Program-made: the position numbers and the translations under genes
Assembly (NCBI RefSeq): GCF_002116635.1
Contig: NZ_LQPW01000010.1
Location: forward strand, 87,963 to 151,962
Source: Mycobacterium szulgai
GTDB taxonomy: Bacteria; Actinomycetota; Actinomycetes; Mycobacteriales; Mycobacteriaceae
Reading direction: 5' to 3'
DNA: 64,000 nt
Shown: positions 20,306 through 28,771 of the stretch, piece by piece
How positions within the stretch are numbered: the stretch's first letter is position 1
How the letters are laid out: the number at the start of each line of letters is the position of its first letter
Notes under the pieces: model-generated
What the model saw: the letters and a program-made list of their open reading frames with translations, nothing else
Database searches by the model: none
Told to the model about the DNA's origin: nothing

Positions 20306-21550
20306 GTGAAGATTTTGATGGTGTCGTGGGAGTACCCGCCGGTGGTCATCGGCGGGCTGGGCCGGCATGTGCACCACTTGTCGACCGCCCTGGCCGCTGC
20401 CGGTCACGACGTCGTCGTGCTGTCGCGCCGGCCCACGGGCACCGACCCCAGTACCCACCCGTCCTCCGACGAGATCAGCGAGGGCGTCCGGGTGATCGCG
20501 GCCGCCCAGGATCCACACGAGTTCAGCTTCGGCAACGACATGATGGCCTGGACCCTGGCGATGGGCCACGCCATGGTGCGGGCGGGCCTGACCCTGAAAC
20601 GGCATGGCAGCGACCGCCCGTGGCGCCCCGAGGTGGTGCATGCCCACGACTGGCTGGTCGCCCATCCCGCTATTGCTCTGTCCCAATTCTATGACGTGCC
20701 AATGGTTTCCACGATCCACGCGACGGAGGCCGGCCGGCATTCGGGGTGGGTGAGCGGGCCGATCAGCCGTCAGGTGCATGCCGTCGAGTCGTGGCTGGTG
20801 CGCGAATCCGATTCGCTCATCACATGTTCGGCGTCGATGCGCGACGAGATCACTGAGTTGTTCGGTCCGGGGCTGGCCGAGATCTCGGTGATTCGTAATG
20901 GGATCGACGCACGCCGCTGGCCGTTCGCCGCCCGTCGCCCACGCACCGGCTCCCCCGAGCTCCTCTACGTCGGACGGCTGGAGTACGAGAAGGGGGTACA
21001 CGACGCGATCGCCGCGCTGCCCCGGATCAGACGTACGCATCCCGGCACCACGCTGACCGTGGCCGGCGGCGGCACCCAACAGGACTGGCTCATCGAGCAG
21101 GCGCGTAAGCACAAGGTATTCAAGGCAACTCAGTTCGTCGGCCACCTCGAGCATGCCGAGCTGATGGCGGCATTGCACCGGGTGGACGCCGCCGTCCTGC
21201 CCAGCCACTACGAGCCGTTCGGGCTGGCCGCGCTGGAGGCCGCCGCCGCGGGCACCCCGCTGGTGACCTCGAACATCGGCGGTCTGGGCGAAGCGGTGAT
21301 CAACGGCGTCACCGGAGTTTCCTGCCCGCCCCGCGACGTGGCCGCCCTGGCCGCCGCGGTCCGCACCGTGCTCGACGATCCGGCCGCCGCGCAACGGCAC
21401 GCCCGCGCCGCCCGGGAGCGCCTGACCGCCGACTTCGATTGGCAGACGGTGGCCAAGGAAACCGCGCAGGTGTACCTGGCCGCAAAGCGTGGCGAACGAC
21501 AGCCGCAACCCCGGCTGCCCATAGTCGAGCACGCGTTGCCCGATCGCTAG
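20306..21550 (+). CDS. GT4-family alpha-1,4-glucosyltransferase (Rv3032 homologue)
   Basis: 414 residues from a GTG start. The glycogen-synthase-like N-terminus (VSWEYPPVVIGGLGRHVHHL) and the retaining GT-B donor site SHYEPFGLAALEAAAAG (the EX7E motif) are clear. Rv3032 of M. tuberculosis elongates alpha-1,4-glucan for MGLP and contributes to capsular glucan. It is the last gene of the backbone block before the accessory region. Confidence 0.94.
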   Translation: MKILMVSWEYPPVVIGGLGRHVHHLSTALAAAGHDVVVLSRRPTGTDPSTHPSSDEISEGVRVIAAAQDPHEFSFGNDMMAWTLAMGHAMVRAGLTLKRHGSDRPWRPEVVHAHDWLVAHPAIALSQFYDVPMVSTIHATEAGRHSGWVSGPISRQVHAVESWLVRESDSLITCSASMRDEITELFGPGLAEISVIRNGIDARRWPFAARRPRTGSPELLYVGRLEYEKGVHDAIAALPRIRRTHPGTTLTVAGGGTQQDWLIEQARKHKVFKATQFVGHLEHAELMAALHRVDAAVLPSHYEPFGLAALEAAAAGTPLVTSNIGGLGEAVINGVTGVSCPPRDVAALAAAVRTVLDDPAAAQRHARAARERLTADFDWQTVAKETAQVYLAAKRGERQPQPRLPIVEHALPDR

Positions 21551-21577
21551 CCGACCCGTACCGGTAACGTCGGGCTG

Positions 21578-22942
21578 ATGGGGCTGCAGTATGTGAGCGT
21601 GGTCGATGCGCCACTCGATGAGGTATTCGCCTGGCACGCTCGTCCTGGAGCGTTTCGCCGGCTGTCGCCGCCCTGGCAGCCGATGCGGTTGGTCACCGAG
21701 GCGGCATCGCTCAAGGACGGCCGGTCGACGCTGGCGTTTCCGGGCGGCATGCGCTGGGTCGCCGACCATCAGGCCGATTCTTATGATCCGCCAAGGCGTT
21801 TCGTCGACACCATCGGCAGCGACGGTCTGTCCTCACTGCCGCCCCGCATTGTCGGGCGGTGGCGGCATACCCATGAGTTCGAGGACGCCGGCGACAACCG
21901 CACTCGGGTCATCGATCGGGTGGACACGCCGGTACCCGGGTTCGCGCTGCGCGCCATGTTCGCCTACCGGCACCGTCAGCTGGCCGACGATCTTGCCGCC
22001 CACCGGCTGGCGGCCGAACATGGCCTGGCCCTGACAACGGTCGCGGTGACGGGCTCGTCGGGACTGGTCGGTTCGGCGCTGGCGGCGTTCCTGAGCACCG
22101 GCGGCCACCGCGTCATCCGCCTGGTCCGGGGCAACCCACGCAGCGAAGACGAGCGACGATGGAACACCGATGCTCCAGATCCGGATCTACTCGCCGGCGT
22201 CGATGCCGTGATCCACCTGGCCGGCGCCTCGATTGCCGGACGATTCAACGACAAGCACCGCAATGCCATCCGCGCCAGCAGAATTGGGCCGACGCGGCGG
22301 CTGGCCGAACTCGTGGCACCCACGCAGGTGTTCATCTCGGCGTCGGCGGTCGGGTACTACGGATACGACCGCGGCGACGAAGTCCTGACCGAGGACAGTG
22401 AGCGCGGCGACGGCTTTCTGGCCGACGTCGTCGCCGATTGGGAGGACGCGACCACCCCGGCAGAGCAGACCGGGGCCCGGGTGGTGCGGGTGCGCACCGG
22501 TATCGTGCAATCCCCACTCGGCGGCACGCTACGGCTGATGCGTCCGCTGTTCAGCGCTGGGCTCGGCGGCCGGCTGGGTGACGGCCAACAGTGGCTGTCC
22601 TGGATCGGTATCGACGATCTGGTCGACATCTATCACCGCGCGCTGTGGGACAGCTCGCTATCGGGTCCGGTGAACGCAGTTGCGCCGCAACCGGTTCGCA
22701 ATGCCGACTACACCCGCACACTAGCCCAGGTGCTGCACCGGCCCGCGGTCTTGCCGGTGCCGCCGCTGGGTCCTCGGCTATTGCTCGGCGCCCAGGGCGC
22801 GCGCGAACTCGCGTGCGCCAGCCAGCGGGTGAGTCCGGCCCGGTTGAACCGCGCCGGGCATCGGTTTCGCCACCCCGACCTCGAGTCGGCGTTGCGCCAC
22901 ATGCTTGGGCGTACCAAGTTCAGGGCACCCGCCGCACCGTAA
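21578..22942 (+). CDS. Two-domain SRPBCC-epimerase protein, TIGR01777 family
   Basis: 454 residues. Residues 1-150 form an SRPBCC/START-like domain (VSVVDAPLDEVFAWHARPGAFRRL). Residues about 155-454 form a Rossmann epimerase with VTGSSGLVGSALAAFL, VIHLAGASIAG, SASAVGYYGYDRG and the C-terminal family tail (HPDLESALRHML). Such proteins are NAD(P)-dependent sugar-epimerase relatives of unknown substrate; Rv2216 is a shorter one-domain relative. It starts 27 bp after the glycosyltransferase. First gene of the region not found at this place in M. tuberculosis. Confidence 0.88.
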   Translation: MGLQYVSVVDAPLDEVFAWHARPGAFRRLSPPWQPMRLVTEAASLKDGRSTLAFPGGMRWVADHQADSYDPPRRFVDTIGSDGLSSLPPRIVGRWRHTHEFEDAGDNRTRVIDRVDTPVPGFALRAMFAYRHRQLADDLAAHRLAAEHGLALTTVAVTGSSGLVGSALAAFLSTGGHRVIRLVRGNPRSEDERRWNTDAPDPDLLAGVDAVIHLAGASIAGRFNDKHRNAIRASRIGPTRRLAELVAPTQVFISASAVGYYGYDRGDEVLTEDSERGDGFLADVVADWEDATTPAEQTGARVVRVRTGIVQSPLGGTLRLMRPLFSAGLGGRLGDGQQWLSWIGIDDLVDIYHRALWDSSLSGPVNAVAPQPVRNADYTRTLAQVLHRPAVLPVPPLGPRLLLGAQGARELACASQRVSPARLNRAGHRFRHPDLESALRHMLGRTKFRAPAAP

Positions 22943-22944
22943 GC

Positions 22945-23703
22945 GGTCCTTTGGATAGGTCGCGCGAGAGCGCCGGCGAATGACCGGGGACGAAGGACAA
23001 GGCTGCGGGTGCCCACTTGGCGCACAAACCCGTTGACGAAGTCCGTCAAAGCCTCCGGCGCCGATCACCGCGGCGACCAGTCAAGCTCGGCCTGGGCGCG
23101 ATCAGTACCCAACAACGGCACCGAGAAAGCCGGGTCCAGCCAGCCGCGGTCGATCGGCTGCACCCGGGCCCGCCAGGATGCCTGCACCAGCGACCCCAAC
23201 ACACCCGACGGCAGGTGAACGGGCTTGGCAGACAGGGCCTCAGCAATGTCGTTGCGGCGCACCGAGGGCTCAGCGGCGAGGTTGAACGGGCCTAGCGCGC
23301 GGCGCTCGATCGCCCTCAGGCAAGCGTCGGCCACGTCTTCGGCGTGCACCATCGACACGTTGAGTGAGCGGTCCAGCGGCAGGATGGGTAAGCATCGCAA
23401 CCACCCGGGGTCGACGTAGGCCGGCACGGTGTAACGCCGCAGACCCGCCGCGGCGTTGTGCTGCAGGATGAAACCCGGACGCAGCGGGGTAATGCCCACT
23501 CCGTAGGGCTCATCGAGTTGATAGCCGTCAAGCATTTGCTCTACCGCGGATTTGGCCCTGCTGTAGGCGGAGGACGGCACGCCCGCCGTCGACTCGTCAA
23601 CTTTCTGTCCGTAACGACCAGCCGCGTAGGCCCCGACCGACGACATGTGCACCAGATGTGGTACTTCGGCAAAGTGGGCCGCGCGCACCACCGCCCTTTT
23701 CGG
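22945..23703 (-). pseudogene. Decayed NAD-dependent epimerase/dehydratase, 5'-truncated with internal stop
   Basis: The frame opens in the middle of an SDR domain: RAVVRAAHFAEVPHLVHMSS, catalytic YSRAK, LRPGFIL, HAEDVADACLRA. The N-terminal nucleotide-binding third (about 100 codons with GxxGxxG) is absent. At 23065-23067 an in-frame TGA interrupts LDWSPR-stop-SAPEALTDFVNGFV. The frame then continues with family-like residues (VLRPRSFAGALARP), and the stop stands where I expect a Trp, suggesting TGG to TGA. Both defects indicate a non-functional relic. The 3' limit is approximate. Confidence 0.7.
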
Positions 23704-24030
23704 CACACTCAAACAATCGCGACGGGGTAAAGGAACGCCACCGCAGCGTTGTTACTCCCACGCGCGAGACCCCGAAGGTCATTGAACGAAGGGTATTGGC
23801 GCAATATAGCCACGGAACGAACCAACACAGTCGTCACGCTCACGCCGCAGGTATCGAAAACATCTGTGCGCCTTGCCGTTTCAGTCTCGCACACAGGCAC
23901 CGCAGACAGCCATCGTCTCTTTCTCATCGCGGCCGTTGAGGACTACGCTGCTTACTAGGTTGAGTTCACAGCTGATAGTCGCGGGAGCGGTTGTACAACA
24001 GCTGTCACTCTCGTGCCCACACCAAATTTG
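23704..24030. other. Non-coding stretch between epimerase relic and STAS gene
   Basis: Lower GC than its surroundings. No family-like reading frame and no trace of the missing epimerase N-terminus was found. It contains the conserved 21-bp element upstream of STAS gene 1. Confidence 0.55.
23957..23977 (+). promoter_or_regulatory. Conserved element upstream of STAS gene 1
   Basis: AGGTTGAGTTCACAGCTGAT(A) recurs at 24682-24702 before the second STAS gene with only two differences. It could be a promoter or operator retained after duplication, or simply unerased duplicated sequence. Confidence 0.45.
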
Positions 24031-24531
24031 ATGGGCCCAAACATGACTTTCTCACCCAGTACTGATTTGTCAGCGGAATCCCCTTGCCGCTACGCGGCCG
24101 ACTGCGCTCCAGCCCGAGTGCATGTATATGCGCGCAGCATCGCCACGGTGGTGCGCGTCGATGGTGAAATCGACGCGTCCAACGCCGAGCGCGTCGCCCG
24201 GGAGATCCGCCGTTTCGCGCGGTTGAAGACTCCGCTGATTGTTGACTTCAGCCATCTGAAATTCCTTGCTATTGACGGGTTTCGAGCTTTGCTGACGGTC
24301 AATGACGAGCATCAACGAGCCCGGCTGTACTGCAGCGTGGTCCCCGGGCCGGCGATGCGCCAGCTGCTGCGGATTGTGACCGATCACGGTCTGACAGTTG
24401 CCGATTCTGTTCCTGAAGCCCTGCAGCTGATCGACGACGTCATACAGGCGCGCCGCCGGTTCGTCTTCGAGCTGACGCGACAGGGTAAATCGCCCCACCT
24501 TGAGCCGCTCACGCGCGCCGCCGGAGATTGA
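24031..24531 (+). CDS. STAS-domain (anti-anti-sigma-like) protein 1
   Basis: 166 residues from ATG 24031; a GTG at 24013 is an alternative. The STAS fold covers about residues 30-140: VYARSIATVVRVDGEIDASN, PLIVDFSHLKFL and a C-terminal VPEALQLIDD. In anti-anti-sigma factors the loop after the third strand carries a phosphorylatable Ser (LDSSG type); here it is FLAIDGF (78-84) with no Ser or Thr. It is a paralogue of the next gene (shared VYARS, DGEIDA, RLLRIV/PLLRIV and VPEALQLI). A role in sigma-factor partner switching is family-based; loss of the Ser points to a different mode of control. Confidence 0.85.
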   Translation: MGPNMTFSPSTDLSAESPCRYAADCAPARVHVYARSIATVVRVDGEIDASNAERVAREIRRFARLKTPLIVDFSHLKFLAIDGFRALLTVNDEHQRARLYCSVVPGPAMRQLLRIVTDHGLTVADSVPEALQLIDDVIQARRRFVFELTRQGKSPHLEPLTRAAGD

Positions 24532-24681
24532 ATTGGCCATAAAGCGAAGAGTTCGCGACCGGCCGCCTACCGCACCCGGGCCGCAATCCGTTGAACGCCT
24601 TGGAGTCCCAGTCGCGGCCCATCGGAAGGCCGTTTCGTTTGGCCAGCTTGCCGCGTCCGGCTGGGACTAGAATTCACACCA

Positions 24682-24702
24682 AGGTTGAGTCCGCAGCTGA
24701 TA
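24682..24702 (+). promoter_or_regulatory. Conserved element upstream of STAS gene 2
   Basis: Second copy of the 21-bp element found before STAS gene 1, differing at two positions. It ends 12 bp before the ATG chosen for STAS gene 2. Confidence 0.45.
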
Positions 24703-24714
24703 ACCCCTCACCTG

Positions 24715-25179
24715 ATGGGCACGATCGAAATGCATGTCTTAGGTACACCGGAGGATCAGGACCAGCGCCCGCGTTGCCGGGGTGGAATCAACTGCGCCGG
24801 GGCTCGGCTGTTTGTCTACGCGCGCAGTTTGGCCACCGTCCTGCGTTGTGACGGAGAGATCGACGCGACGAACGCAGCCCGGATTGGAACAGAGATTCGC
24901 CGGTTTTCCAAGGCTCCGCTGATACTTGATCTCAGCCAACTGGATTTCCTTGGTGTTGAGGGGTTTTCGGAGTTGCTCACCCTCAATCGTGAACATCGCG
25001 CGGTTGGGCTGCACTGCACCGTTGTCGCGGGTAGTGCCATGCGCCCACTGCTGCGTATCGTCAACGGTCACGGGATGCGTGTCGTCGAATCGGTCCCTGA
25101 AGCACTGCAGCTAATCGAAGGTGCGCTCGCCGAACGGCGTCAGTTGCTCTCCGGCATGGTTGGCGGCGCAGGCCGCTGA
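24715..25179 (+). CDS. STAS-domain (anti-anti-sigma-like) protein 2
   Basis: 154 residues from ATG 24715 (MGTIEMHVLG); a TTG at 24685 would add ten residues but lies inside the conserved upstream element. STAS domain at about residues 32-145: VYARSLATVLRCDGEIDATN, PLILDLSQLDFL. The position of the regulatory Ser is again lost (FLGVEGF, 78-84). Tandem paralogue of STAS protein 1. Its 3' end overlaps the convergent small membrane gene by 40 bp. With CsbD nearby, it may belong to a general-stress group. Confidence 0.85.
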   Translation: MGTIEMHVLGTPEDQDQRPRCRGGINCAGARLFVYARSLATVLRCDGEIDATNAARIGTEIRRFSKAPLILDLSQLDFLGVEGFSELLTLNREHRAVGLHCTVVAGSAMRPLLRIVNGHGMRVVESVPEALQLIEGALAERRQLLSGMVGGAGR

Positions 25180-25388
25180 ACCGGCGCGTCTGGTGATTCA
25201 GCCGGGGAGATTTGCTCGGCGTTTGCCGCCTTGCGTCGCCAGACGACCCACGCCCCAACGAACACCATTGCCACAGCTGCGATTCCGGTCGGCCACAGCG
25301 CGAGCTGAACAAGCCAGATACGCCTTTGCAACCGCACCACCTTCCGCTCGGCCCGCGCGAGTCGCCGAGCTGCCACCTTCACCTCCAT
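25140..25388 (-). CDS. Small single-pass membrane protein, unknown
   Basis: 82 residues: a basic heptad-like N-terminal helix (ARRLARAERKVVRLQRRI), one transmembrane helix (about 26-50, LALWPTGIAAVAMVFVGAWVVW) and a Pro/Glu-rich tail. No family recognised. Its 3' end overlaps the STAS 2 gene on the opposite strand by 40 bp. The clear helix/TM organisation argues that it is real, but it could be a chance frame. Confidence 0.5.
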   Translation of the reverse strand: MEVKVAARRLARAERKVVRLQRRIWLVQLALWPTGIAAVAMVFVGAWVVWRRKAANAEQISPAESPDAPVQRPAPPTMPESN

Positions 25389-25525
25389 AGCGAAGGCTGT
25401 ACCCCATTGGCAGACTTTTTATTCGGGCAGTCGGACGCTTACTGAGGCGACGGTCACTGGATCGGGCATCTGTACTGTTCCAGCCGCTATTCGAGGCGAC
25501 TTGGCCGCATGCGCTGGCCTGCTGA

Positions 25526-25552
25526 GGTTTCCGGTCTACGCGCATTGGGAAT
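25526..25552 (+). promoter_or_regulatory. SigF-type promoter upstream of csbD-like gene
   Basis: GGTTT (25526-25530), 16 bp, then GGGAAT (25547-25552). This matches the mycobacterial SigF consensus GGTTT-N15-17-GGGTA at all but one position and stands 57 bp before the start codon. A perfect GGCGGA-CAAT-TCCGCC repeat lies in the leader at 25564-25579. CsbD of Bacillus is under the homologous SigB. Confidence 0.6.
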
Positions 25553-25608
25553 TGGGATAGCTGGGCGGACAATTCCGCCGTATCGCCGATAAGCAACGAA
25601 AGGCAGAC

Positions 25609-25842
25609 ATGGCACACAAGAGTGGACCCCTGGAAGCCGTCAGCGGCATTGTCGAGGGCGTCAAGGGTGCGATCAAGCAGGTCGTCGGTTTGGTGTTCGG
25701 CAACGAGCGGTTGGCGCAGGAGGCAAAGGCTCAGCAGGACAAGGCCGATGCGCAACGCAACGCCGCTAAGCGGGAAGCTGAGGCCGAGTCGGCCCGCGGA
25801 GCCGCAAAGGCGGCGGAATCACGCCAGAAGGCGCGCCAGTAG
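25609..25842 (+). CDS. CsbD-like stress protein
   Basis: 77 residues, highly charged and helical. The N-terminal half (SGIVEGVKGAIKQVVGLVFGNERLAQEAKAQQ) follows the CsbD pattern in which a Gly-containing amphipathic helix precedes G-x-x-x-L-x-x-E-G/A-K-x-Q. The C-terminal half is Ala/Lys/Glu-rich. CsbD proteins are small general-stress proteins of unknown mechanism. The SigF-like promoter and a strong hairpin after the stop indicate a single-gene transcript. Confidence 0.8.
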   Translation: MAHKSGPLEAVSGIVEGVKGAIKQVVGLVFGNERLAQEAKAQQDKADAQRNAAKREAEAESARGAAKAAESRQKARQ

Positions 25843-25852
25843 CTTTGAGTGC

Positions 25853-25893
25853 GTGCAGTGGGCCCGGCCGCCAATCGGCCGGGCCCACTGCAC
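25853..25893. terminator. Strong bidirectional hairpin terminator
   Basis: A perfect 18-bp inverted repeat (arms 25853-25870 and 25876-25893) with loop CCAAT lies between the convergent csbD-like and catalase-like genes, 10 bp after one stop and just beyond the other. There is no U-tract. Confidence 0.8.
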
Positions 25894-25894
25894 C

Positions 25895-26623
25895 CTAGCT
25901 CCCGTCCCTACCTTCCCGGCTCTGTGCGTAGGCGCTCTTGCGGAGGCCGGCCAGCCAATCCGGGTACAGGCTGACACCCGGCGGGGTATTGAGGACTGGG
26001 TCGAAAGACACATCGTCATCAAGCCCGGGCGAGGTGACCTTCGTCAACTTGACGTGAGCTAGCGGGTCGAAATGCCCGGCGCCGCAAGCTTGGTCGACTT
26101 CCATCTCAATCCCGCCGTCATAGATGCGGGCGCGGACCGCAGCCAGAGACAATCCTGGACCGTCGACGGGTGTGGTGATGCGCGCCCGCAGCCACCATCG
26201 TTTGCCGTGATACTGCAGCGGCATGAGCGTCGTCATGGTCTGTGACGTCCACGAACCGACCGGCCGAAGGGCCAGAACTCGACCGATCGCACCCGAGGCA
26301 GCCGAAACCAGCAGCATGTCCCAAGGCTTGGTCGCGTCGCCGGGACCGGGCACCCGGAGGGCGAGTCCTATCGCATCGGGCATCGGACCAGGTGTGCCGA
26401 CGGCTTTCGAAATACGGGCGACGACGCCGGAGGTGGGAATGGGTAATCCCTGGTCATCTGGGGCGACGCGCTCAATCGATCCTTGGGTCAGCACGCCCAG
26501 CGGATGGAAGAACCGCTTTCCCCGGATCGCGGCTCCCCATTGAAACGGCACGGTGACGAGGCTGGAAAGGTTCACGTGCGCCGTGTTCCCGCCGGCGAGC
26601 AAATGAAACCCACTGCGTAGCAA
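25895..26623 (-). CDS. Catalase-fold-like protein of unknown function
   Basis: 242 residues from a TTG start; no better upstream start was seen. The pattern HPLGVLTQGSIERV, PGPMPDAIGLALRVPG and a central DMLLVSA resembles the heme-dependent catalase-like superfamily barrel. The heme-ligand Tyr region and catalytic His/Asn of real catalases (about 480 residues or more) are not evident. It is convergent with the csbD-like gene and divergent from the SDR unit. Function unknown; an oxidative-stress or lipid-related role would be speculation. Confidence 0.6.
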   Translation of the reverse strand: MLRSGFHLLAGGNTAHVNLSSLVTVPFQWGAAIRGKRFFHPLGVLTQGSIERVAPDDQGLPIPTSGVVARISKAVGTPGPMPDAIGLALRVPGPGDATKPWDMLLVSAASGAIGRVLALRPVGSWTSQTMTTLMPLQYHGKRWWLRARITTPVDGPGLSLAAVRARIYDGGIEMEVDQACGAGHFDPLAHVKLTKVTSPGLDDDVSFDPVLNTPPGVSLYPDWLAGLRKSAYAQSREGRDGS

Positions 26624-26672
26624 CGTTGCTCCGCGGGGTGGCTTTCACGTACCAGGCTACGCTAAATCATCG

Positions 26673-26690
26673 TTACTTAATAATTAAGTT
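26673..26690. promoter_or_regulatory. AT-rich palindrome upstream of the SDR unit (site A)
   Basis: ACTTAA-TAA-TTAAGT (26675-26689) is a perfect inverted repeat in very GC-rich DNA, 55 bp before the next start. It shares TTACTTAA with sites C and D in the carotenoid region. Candidate MarR operator; a GATACT hexamer follows at about 26711. Confidence 0.5.
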
Positions 26691-26744
26691 TTCGTTGTTA
26701 CTGGCCCGGCGATACTCTGGCACCGCGGCCGAGGAGGTAGATCA

Positions 26745-27209
26745 ATGCAGACTTCGGACAATCCGGAAAACATCGGTCGTCGCCGCCCTGACGGCGTCGA
26801 CGACGGCGCAGTGCAAGCAACCGGAAAAATCTCTGAAGCACTGGAAACCATTGAACGGGCCCGCGGCCACCTCTACAGCTTCCACCAGCTCACCGGCCGT
26901 GCGGACCTGCTCTTGGACGAAGCGGTTGCCGAGCTGCGCGACATCGCCCAAAGGGCGTTGGCCGAACACATCAACACGGAATTGATTGGCCGCAACGTCT
27001 TGCCCGGGCGATGGAGTTTTCAGGTCGTGGAGGACTACGACGACGGCTATTACCGGTGCTTCCAGCAAGTCGAACGAAAGGTGCGGTCCGCGCTGTGCGG
27101 TGGCCGGCGCCACGTGTTCGAGGCCGAAATGAAAGAAGCGCGGCGCACTGCGGGCCACGCGGCTCACACGGCCGCCCCCAGCGACAACCCGGCAAGGAGC
27201 GGACAATGA
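26745..27209 (+). CDS. Conserved hypothetical protein, first gene of the SDR unit
   Basis: 154 residues. The core is helical (ISEALETIERARGHLYSFHQLTGRADLLLDEAVAEL split by a turn) followed by a conserved-looking GRWSFQVVEDYDDGYYRCFQ segment and a disordered tail. No domain recognised. Its stop overlaps the SDR start (ATGA), so the genes are translationally coupled. An AGGAGG-like site precedes the ATG. Confidence 0.7.
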   Translation: MQTSDNPENIGRRRPDGVDDGAVQATGKISEALETIERARGHLYSFHQLTGRADLLLDEAVAELRDIAQRALAEHINTELIGRNVLPGRWSFQVVEDYDDGYYRCFQQVERKVRSALCGGRRHVFEAEMKEARRTAGHAAHTAAPSDNPARSGQ

Positions 27210-28771
27210 AGTGCGTCGTATTCGGCGCCACCGGTTACCTCGGTATGCGGCTGATTCCACAGCTCCTATCGGCCGGGCACACAGTCCGGGTATTTGCCCG
27301 CACGCCCGCCAAATTCGACGACGTGCCGTGGCGTAGCCAAGTCGAAGTCTGTCCAGGCGACGTAGACGACGCCGAAAGCGTCCGCACGGCGCTTGACGGC
27401 CGGGAAGTCCTGTACTACTTGGTGCACTCTTTGCTCAGGCCCGACTTCGTCGAATTCGACCAGCGTTCTGCTCGCACCGTCGCTACGGCCGCCAAAGCGG
27501 CTGGGCTGTCGCGCATCGTCTACGTCGGAGGCATCATCCCCGAAGGCCAGCGGCTCTCTGAACATTTGGCGTCGCGCGAAGAGGTGGGCCAGCTGTTGCA
27601 GGAGTCGGGTGTGCCGACCGTCGAGCTGCGCGCGGCAGCCATCATCGGAGCCGGTTCGGCCAGCTTTGAGATGTTGCGATATCTGACCGAACGCCTGCCG
27701 ATCATGGTCACCCCGCGATGGCTACGTACTCGCATACAGCCGATTGCCGTGCGTGATGTGCTGTATTACCTGGTCGAGGCGGCAACGCTGGACGCGCAGG
27801 TGAATCGGCCCTTCGACATCGGCGGCCCGGACCGCTTCACCTATACCGAGATGATCCGTAAGTATGCCGCCGTCGCGCGGCTGCCGCGGCGACTCGCGCT
27901 GCCGGTACCGGTACTGACGCCGAGGCTCTCAGCACGGTGGGTTGAGTTCGTCACCCCGATCCCTCGCCAACTCGCCACATCGTTGATGGAGTCACTGGAA
28001 AACGATGTGGTGTGCGCCGACCGTGACATCGCCGAATACATCCCCGATCCCAGCGGCGGACTGACCCACTACGAGGACGCGGTCGAGCTGGCGCTGACTC
28101 ACGTACGGGAGACAGGGCTGCGCACCCGGTTCTCACGCGCCGACGGAGAAAAAGCACCATCGCAGCCGCTGCGCACCGACCCGGACTGGGCCGGCGGGCC
28201 GCTGCACGAAGATGACCGGCAACGCGTCACCGCTGCCGACTCGGCAACACTGTGGCGGGCCATCGAAGTCGCGGCCGCCGACGACACCTGGTCATCGCTG
28301 CCCTGGGGGTGGCCGTTACGCGGCTGGGTCAAAGTACGATCGCGGGCCGCCCATCGACCCGCTGAGGGCGGGTTGCACGACGGACAATCGCTGCACTGGT
28401 GGCGGGTGGAGCACCTCGACGCGCCTAAGATGCTGCGGCTACGAGCCGACATTCCCCTGCCCGGACGGCTATGGCTGGAGCTGAGCGTACTGCCCTGCGA
28501 TGGCGGCTCGATCTACCGTCAGCGCGCGCTGTTTCAGCCCTACGGGCTGGGAGGGCAGATTTTTTGGAGTGCGCTAGCTCCCCTACGCAAACTCGCATTC
28601 GACGGCATCGCTCGCGATATCACCACCGCGGCGCGGCTGCATGGCAAAAAACCGACTCAGTCTGGTGGTGATCACCTTGAGCGACAAGGCGTTTCGCAAA
28701 GTCGACCAAGTGACGCGGAAAGGCCACGGCAGGACCGTCGAAGGCGTGGTAGAAGCCAAGATCACCGCTGA
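27206..28771 (+). CDS. NAD(P)-binding SDR with C-terminal DUF2867 domain
   Basis: 521 residues. Rossmann motif GATGYLGMRL at residue 7, YLVHSLL, and a VGGIIPEGQRLSEHL segment are typical of atypical SDRs (NmrA/complex-I-like). Residues about 345-480 form a DUF2867 domain (WRVEHLDAPKMLRLRAD, PGRLWLELSV). The last 38 residues (after AARLHG) are basic, low complexity and read out of frame through the DUF2945 gene, so the natural stop may have been lost. The substrate is unknown. Confidence 0.8.
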   Translation: MKCVVFGATGYLGMRLIPQLLSAGHTVRVFARTPAKFDDVPWRSQVEVCPGDVDDAESVRTALDGREVLYYLVHSLLRPDFVEFDQRSARTVATAAKAAGLSRIVYVGGIIPEGQRLSEHLASREEVGQLLQESGVPTVELRAAAIIGAGSASFEMLRYLTERLPIMVTPRWLRTRIQPIAVRDVLYYLVEAATLDAQVNRPFDIGGPDRFTYTEMIRKYAAVARLPRRLALPVPVLTPRLSARWVEFVTPIPRQLATSLMESLENDVVCADRDIAEYIPDPSGGLTHYEDAVELALTHVRETGLRTRFSRADGEKAPSQPLRTDPDWAGGPLHEDDRQRVTAADSATLWRAIEVAAADDTWSSLPWGWPLRGWVKVRSRAAHRPAEGGLHDGQSLHWWRVEHLDAPKMLRLRADIPLPGRLWLELSVLPCDGGSIYRQRALFQPYGLGGQIFWSALAPLRKLAFDGIARDITTAARLHGKKPTQSGGDHLERQGVSQSRPSDAERPRQDRRRRGRSQDHR

